Below the pieces are notes generated by a model. It was not told the origin of the DNA. It made no database searches and saw only the letters and a list, made by a program, of their open reading frames with translations. From an uncultured Elusimicrobium sp. (GTDB taxonomy: Bacteria > Elusimicrobiota > Endomicrobiia > Endomicrobiales > Endomicrobiaceae): a stretch of DNA of 9,932 bases. The stretch lies in contig CACWKJ010000024.1 of NCBI GenBank assembly GCA_902761395.1, forward strand, positions 1-9,932. Direction: 5' to 3'. The translations under genes were made by a program, and so were the position numbers. Shown in pieces: positions 5,815-9,932 of this stretch. Every line of letters starts with the position of its first letter. Position 1 is the stretch's first letter.

Positions 5815-8442
5815 ATGATTAAAGAAATATTTGCCGCAATATTCGGCTCACAAAATGAAAGAGATATCAAAAAAATAAGACCTGTTGTAAACAAAATAAA
5901 TGCATTGGAACCTGAAATAGAAAAATTATCCAATGAAGAATTAAAAGCTAAATCATTGGAGTTTAAAGAAAGACTTAATAACGGAGAAAAGCTGGACAGC
6001 ATTTTACCTGAAGCTTTTGCTTGTGTAAGAGAAGCATCAAGAAGAACAATCGGTCTTAGACATTTTGATGTTCAAATGATAGGTGGTTATATTTTACATC
6101 AAGGTAAAATTGCAGAAATGAAAACCGGTGAAGGTAAAACATTGGTTGCAACCTTACCTGTATACTTGAATTCTTTAACCGGAAAAGGTGTTCATGTCGT
6201 TACAGTTAACGATTATCTTGCAAAAAGAGATAAAGAATGGATGGAGCCTGTTTATAATGCACTTGGTATGACTGTTGGAAATATTTGTCATGATACTTCC
6301 GACGAAGATAGAAGAAAAGCTTATGCTTGCGATATTACTTATGTAACAAATAACGAACTTGGTTTTGATTACCTTAGAGATAATATGAAAATTTCCAAGG
6401 AACAAAGAGTTTTAAGAGAATTGAATTTTGCCATCGTGGATGAGGTCGATTCTATTTTAATAGATGAAGCAAGAACTCCTTTGATTATATCAGGTCCGGG
6501 TGAAGAATCTACGGATAAATATTATGTCGCAAACAGAATCGTTCCTATGCTTAAAGGAAGACACATAACAGAAAATGAAGAAATAAAAGCAAAATATGAA
6601 GGTATAGATTTATCTAAAGGTTATGATTATCTCGTTGATGAAAAAAATCATACAGTGGTTTTAACCGAACAAGGTGTTCAAAAAGCAGAAAGATTTTTAG
6701 GTGTAAAAAATATTTATGATGATATGCAGGCAGAATGGGTTCACCATATAACACAAGCAATAAGAGCTCATGAACTTTATAAAAGAGATGTTGCTTATGT
6801 AGTAAAAGACGGTGAAGTTATCATCGTTGATGAATTTACCGGAAGACTTATGCCTGGAAGAAGATGGTCGGATGGTCTTCATCAGGCAATTGAAGCAAAA
6901 GAAAATTTAAAAATCGAACAAGAAAACCAAACACTTGCAACAATAACTTTCCAGAACTTTTTCAGAATGTATAACAAAATAGCAGGTATGACAGGTACCG
7001 CACTTACCGAAGCAAGCGAATTTTGGGAAATATATAAACTCGATGTTGTTGAAGTTCCTACAAATAATCCGATGATAAGAAAAGATTATCCGGATGTAAT
7101 TTACAGAACGGAAAAAGAAAAATACAATGCAATTATACAGGATATTGAACAATGCTGGAGAAAAGGACAACCTGTTCTCGTAGGTACAAGATCAATTGAA
7201 AAATCGGAATTGATTTCCGATATGCTAAGAAAGAAAGGTATTCCTCACAATGTTTTAAATGCAAAATATCATGAACTTGAAGCTCAAATCATTGCTCAAG
7301 CCGGTGCAAAAAGTGCGGTAACAATTGCAACCAACATGGCAGGTAGAGGTACCGATATCGTGCTCGGTGCAGGTGATGAAGAAAACGGAAAATTTGTTAG
7401 AGAAGTCGGCGGTCTTTATATTATAGGTACGGAAAGACACGAATCAAGAAGAATCGATAACCAGTTAAGAGGTAGAGCCGGCCGTCAGGGAGATCCGGGT
7501 GCATCAAGATTTTATTTGTCTATGCAAGATGAACTTATGAGACTTTTTGGTTCCGACAGAATGGCAATCGTTATGCAAAAACTCGGTCTTAAAGAGGGTG
7601 AAGCAATAGAACATCCTTGGATATCCAAAGCTGTTGAAAATGCACAAAGAAAAGTTGAAGGCAGGGATTTTGATATAAGAAAACAACTTATCGACTACGA
7701 TAATGTGATGAACAAACAAAGAGAAGCCGTTTACAGATTAAGAAACGAAATTCTCGAAGGTGAAGATGTTTCTGCAACAATACAAGATATGTGGCTTGAA
7801 TCCGTAGAAGAAAAAATCGAACAATGGGCACCTGCAAAAACTTATCCTGAACAATGGGAATGGCCGCATTTCCATGCATGGATGTCGAGATCTTTCGGAA
7901 TAAATTTCGAAGTTGCAAATAAAGAAGAGTTAAGTTATCTTACAAGAGATGCGTTAAAAACAATTTTACTCGAGAAAATACAAGAAGCTTACGAAAAAAG
8001 AAAAGAAACTTTAGGTAAAGAACTTTTAAGTCGTGTAGAAAGAATGGTTCTTTTACAAATGATAGATGTTGCTTGGAAAGATAATTTATATGAACTTGAT
8101 CAACTTAAAAAAGGTATAGGATATAGAGCCTATGCTCAAAAAGATCCTAAGATAGAATATCAAAAAGAATCGTTTATGCTTTTTGATAATATGATGAAAA
8201 GAATAAGAGAAACGACCATTGAATATGTTTTCAGAGTTCAAGTAAATGTTACCGCAAGACCTATGCCTTCGGGACAGGAAAACAGAAATGTTGACCCCAC
8301 AAAAAATAATGCGGGTAACAGTAACAATAAAAATGAACAGAAACAAGTTTCCGCAAAGGATATAAAAAAGATAGGAAGAAACGATCCTTGCCCTTGCGGC
8401 AGCGGTAAAAAATATAAAAAATGTTGCGGAGCAAATAAATAA
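5815..8442 (+). CDS. secA: SecA, preprotein translocase motor ATPase
   Basis: SecA drives unfolded preproteins through SecYEG by ATP hydrolysis at the inner membrane. All 875 residues are present, close to the usual length of about 850-900. Visible elements are Walker A M-K-T-G-E-G-K-T (102-109), the helicase motif at T-V-N-D-Y-L-A (130-136), Walker B D-E-V-D (209-212) with I-D-E-A-R-T-P-L-I-I-S-G, the preprotein cross-linking domain that follows, nucleotide-binding domain 2 with N-M-A-G-R-G-T-D-I and the arginine-finger stretch Q-L-R-G-R-A-G-R-Q-G-D-P-G, the helical scaffold, and a Lys/Asn/Gln-rich linker. The linker ends in the SEC-C zinc motif with Cys859, Cys861, Cys870 and Cys871, which binds SecB or ribosomes and lipid in other bacteria. 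AAGGA (5804-5808) lies 6 nt before the ATG. No frameshift or missing motif was seen. lnt follows closely on the same strand. Confidence 0.99.
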   Translation: MIKEIFAAIFGSQNERDIKKIRPVVNKINALEPEIEKLSNEELKAKSLEFKERLNNGEKLDSILPEAFACVREASRRTIGLRHFDVQMIGGYILHQGKIAEMKTGEGKTLVATLPVYLNSLTGKGVHVVTVNDYLAKRDKEWMEPVYNALGMTVGNICHDTSDEDRRKAYACDITYVTNNELGFDYLRDNMKISKEQRVLRELNFAIVDEVDSILIDEARTPLIISGPGEESTDKYYVANRIVPMLKGRHITENEEIKAKYEGIDLSKGYDYLVDEKNHTVVLTEQGVQKAERFLGVKNIYDDMQAEWVHHITQAIRAHELYKRDVAYVVKDGEVIIVDEFTGRLMPGRRWSDGLHQAIEAKENLKIEQENQTLATITFQNFFRMYNKIAGMTGTALTEASEFWEIYKLDVVEVPTNNPMIRKDYPDVIYRTEKEKYNAIIQDIEQCWRKGQPVLVGTRSIEKSELISDMLRKKGIPHNVLNAKYHELEAQIIAQAGAKSAVTIATNMAGRGTDIVLGAGDEENGKFVREVGGLYIIGTERHESRRIDNQLRGRAGRQGDPGASRFYLSMQDELMRLFGSDRMAIVMQKLGLKEGEAIEHPWISKAVENAQRKVEGRDFDIRKQLIDYDNVMNKQREAVYRLRNEILEGEDVSATIQDMWLESVEEKIEQWAPAKTYPEQWEWPHFHAWMSRSFGINFEVANKEELSYLTRDALKTILLEKIQEAYEKRKETLGKELLSRVERMVLLQMIDVAWKDNLYELDQLKKGIGYRAYAQKDPKIEYQKESFMLFDNMMKRIRETTIEYVFRVQVNVTARPMPSGQENRNVDPTKNNAGNSNNKNEQKQVSAKDIKKIGRNDPCPCGSGKKYKKCCGANK

Positions 8443-8465
8443 AACAATAAGTAATCGGATTATAG

Positions 8466-9932
8466 GTGAAAAAGTTTAGACTAAAATATTTTTTTCTGGC
8501 TATATTATCTGGTTGTCTTTTAGCAATATCTTTTCCGAAGATAAATGCTTTCTATTTGGTATGGATAGCATTTATTCCGGTTATTTATACAGCATTAAGA
8601 AATTGTGTTAAGAATTCTTTGGTTTACGGATTTGTTTTCGGCCTTACATGTTATGCAATTTCTTTGTTTTGGATGTTTCCTTTTCTTAAATTCAATACAA
8701 ATACTATACAGGCATTAATTGCTTCGTTTTTGTTGTGGTCATATTTATCATTATATTTTTCCGTATGGATGGGAATGTTAAGTTTTTCAAGAAGACATTT
8801 TCATCCTTTAGTATCATCTGTGTATGCGGCAAGTTCTTGGGTTGTATTGGAATATGTAAGAACTTATTTCCTTACGGGATTCGGATGGAATTTGTTGGGA
8901 TACAGCCAAACTTCTTTTTTGTACATAATTCAGGCTGCAGACATCTTTGGAGTTTACGGAATTTCATTTCTTATAGTCTTTATCAATATGTTGCTGTACT
9001 ATTGGTTTAAAGATTCAAAGGGTAAACTTTTCATTGTATATGTTTTGGCTTTATTTATAATTTTGGGCATATATGGATATACTAAAATAAACACTTATTC
9101 AAATCCTTACGGAGAAAAACTATCGGTTGGTATTGTTCAACCGAACATAGATCAATACAAAAAATGGGACGACAAATATATAAAAGAAAACTTTGATTCT
9201 ATCAAAAAAATTGTTGCAAATTTTGAAAATAAAAGTTTGGATTTAGTCGTTTATCCCGAAACGGTTCTTCCGGGGTATTTACAATACGAAGGTGAAGTTA
9301 TTGACTTTGTAGAGGAAGTATCAAAATATTCAAAGTTGAATTTGTTTGGCGGAGCAAGTTACGATTCTGATGATAGGATATATAATTCTGTTTTTGCCGT
9401 AAATAGTGATAATAAAAAATTGGGAAAACATGACAAAAACCATTTGGTTATATTCGGTGAGTACATACCGTTAAAAAACATTTTAGCCAAATATTTTGGT
9501 GTTTTAAATACGTTAGGGGATTTTTCCAAAGGCAAATATATGAATATATTAAAATACGATAATATGTTTATAGGTACAACAATCTGCTCAGAAAACTTTT
9601 TCCCGAATTTATCAAAAAAATCTGTTTTAAACGGTGCAAAAATTTTAACAAACCATACCAATGATGCATGGTTTTTAGATTCGTATGCTCCTTATCAACA
9701 CTTTGTAATGAATGTTTTCAGAGCAATAGAAAACAGAAAAAATGTTATAGTGTCGGCAAATACGGGAATATCTTCCATTATAGATTCTGCAGGTAATATA
9801 ATAAAAAAGACGACGATAAATAAAGAAGAAGCATTTATTGGTGAAGCATATCAAAACACTGTAATAACTGTTTATGATAAAATAGGTAATATCTTTTGTT
9901 ATATATGTATGTTTTTTACGATGTTTATAATA
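8466..9932 (+). CDS. lnt: Apolipoprotein N-acyltransferase, near-complete (3' end beyond window)
   Basis: Lnt transfers a fatty acid from a phospholipid to the N-terminal cysteine of lipoproteins on the periplasmic face of the inner membrane. The frame is open for 489 residues to the edge; E. coli Lnt has 512, so only the last part is missing. Residues about 8-206 contain several hydrophobic helices (about 8-24, 28-42, 50-72, 84-106, 151-180, 188-206). A carbon-nitrogen hydrolase (nitrilase) domain runs from about 219, and a C-terminal helix begins near 474. The catalytic triad is visible: Glu265 in V-V-Y-P-E-T, Lys324 in H-D-K-N-H-L-V-I-F-G-E-Y-I-P, and Cys374 in T-T-I-C-S-E. The start is a GTG at 8466, 23 nt after the secA stop, with only a weak GGA (8457-8459) before it. 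It gives M-K-K-F-R-L-K-Y then the first helix, and no upstream ATG is available. It is likely cotranscribed with secA. Confidence 0.93.
   Translation, partial: MKKFRLKYFFLAILSGCLLAISFPKINAFYLVWIAFIPVIYTALRNCVKNSLVYGFVFGLTCYAISLFWMFPFLKFNTNTIQALIASFLLWSYLSLYFSVWMGMLSFSRRHFHPLVSSVYAASSWVVLEYVRTYFLTGFGWNLLGYSQTSFLYIIQAADIFGVYGISFLIVFINMLLYYWFKDSKGKLFIVYVLALFIILGIYGYTKINTYSNPYGEKLSVGIVQPNIDQYKKWDDKYIKENFDSIKKIVANFENKSLDLVVYPETVLPGYLQYEGEVIDFVEEVSKYSKLNLFGGASYDSDDRIYNSVFAVNSDNKKLGKHDKNHLVIFGEYIPLKNILAKYFGVLNTLGDFSKGKYMNILKYDNMFIGTTICSENFFPNLSKKSVLNGAKILTNHTNDAWFLDSYAPYQHFVMNVFRAIENRKNVIVSANTGISSIIDSAGNIIKKTTINKEEAFIGEAYQNTVITVYDKIGNIFCYICMFFTMFII

Noticed and set aside
5688..6002. Open frame on the minus strand overlapping the secA start
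   Set aside because: It is a shadow of secA; the product is low-complexity hydrophobic sequence without family features and overlaps the secA ribosome binding site and rimI start.
8735..9010. Open frame on the plus strand inside lnt
   Set aside because: It lies out of frame within the lnt membrane domain; the lnt frame is continuous across it and carries the family motifs.

Overview
The window is AT-rich, gene-dense bacterial DNA with AGA-dominated arginine codons and short intergenic gaps. Apolipoprotein N-acyltransferase (Lnt), a dTDP-sugar enzyme and an apparent ceramide pathway all point to a bacterium with a Gram-negative-type envelope. The phylum cannot be fixed from the sequence alone. 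An AT-rich, gut-type lineage such as Elusimicrobiota would fit, but this is a guess.

Left block (minus strand, 4983 down to 1). Reading 5'->3', the order is an extended-SDR reductase/epimerase (CerR-like), an alpha-oxoamine synthase of serine palmitoyltransferase type (Spt), a double-GNAT protein of the bacterial ceramide synthase/YghO family (bCerS-like), dTDP-glucose 4,6-dehydratase (RfbB), and the 5' part of a prohibitin-like SPFH membrane protein cut by the window edge. Gaps are 24, 1, 4 and 59 nt, so this looks like one operon. The first three genes match the bacterial ceramide route: serine plus acyl thioester gives a 3-keto-sphingoid base (Spt), which is N-acylated (bCerS) and then reduced at the keto group (CerR). 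RfbB, tightly coupled behind them, suggests a link to sugar-nucleotide or glycolipid synthesis. A raft-type SPFH protein follows.

Middle block. A CAT-anticodon tRNA (elongator Met or lysidine-type Ile) lies upstream of cerR on the same strand, with a good sigma70-type promoter. Upstream of that, still on the minus strand, is rimI (N-alpha-acetyltransferase). A 123-nt divergent spacer separates rimI from secA.

Right block (plus strand, 5815 to the end). secA, complete with its C-terminal zinc motif, is followed after 23 nt by lnt, which runs off the right edge. The pair joins protein export with the last step of lipoprotein maturation.

There is no gene-free stretch over 300 bases. No CRISPR array, insertion sequence or phage gene was seen. 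The most interesting content is the compact ceramide (or sulfonolipid-like) cassette joined to rfbB and a prohibitin-like gene, and two short intergenic arrays of TTAGNAA-type heptamers in the same operon.
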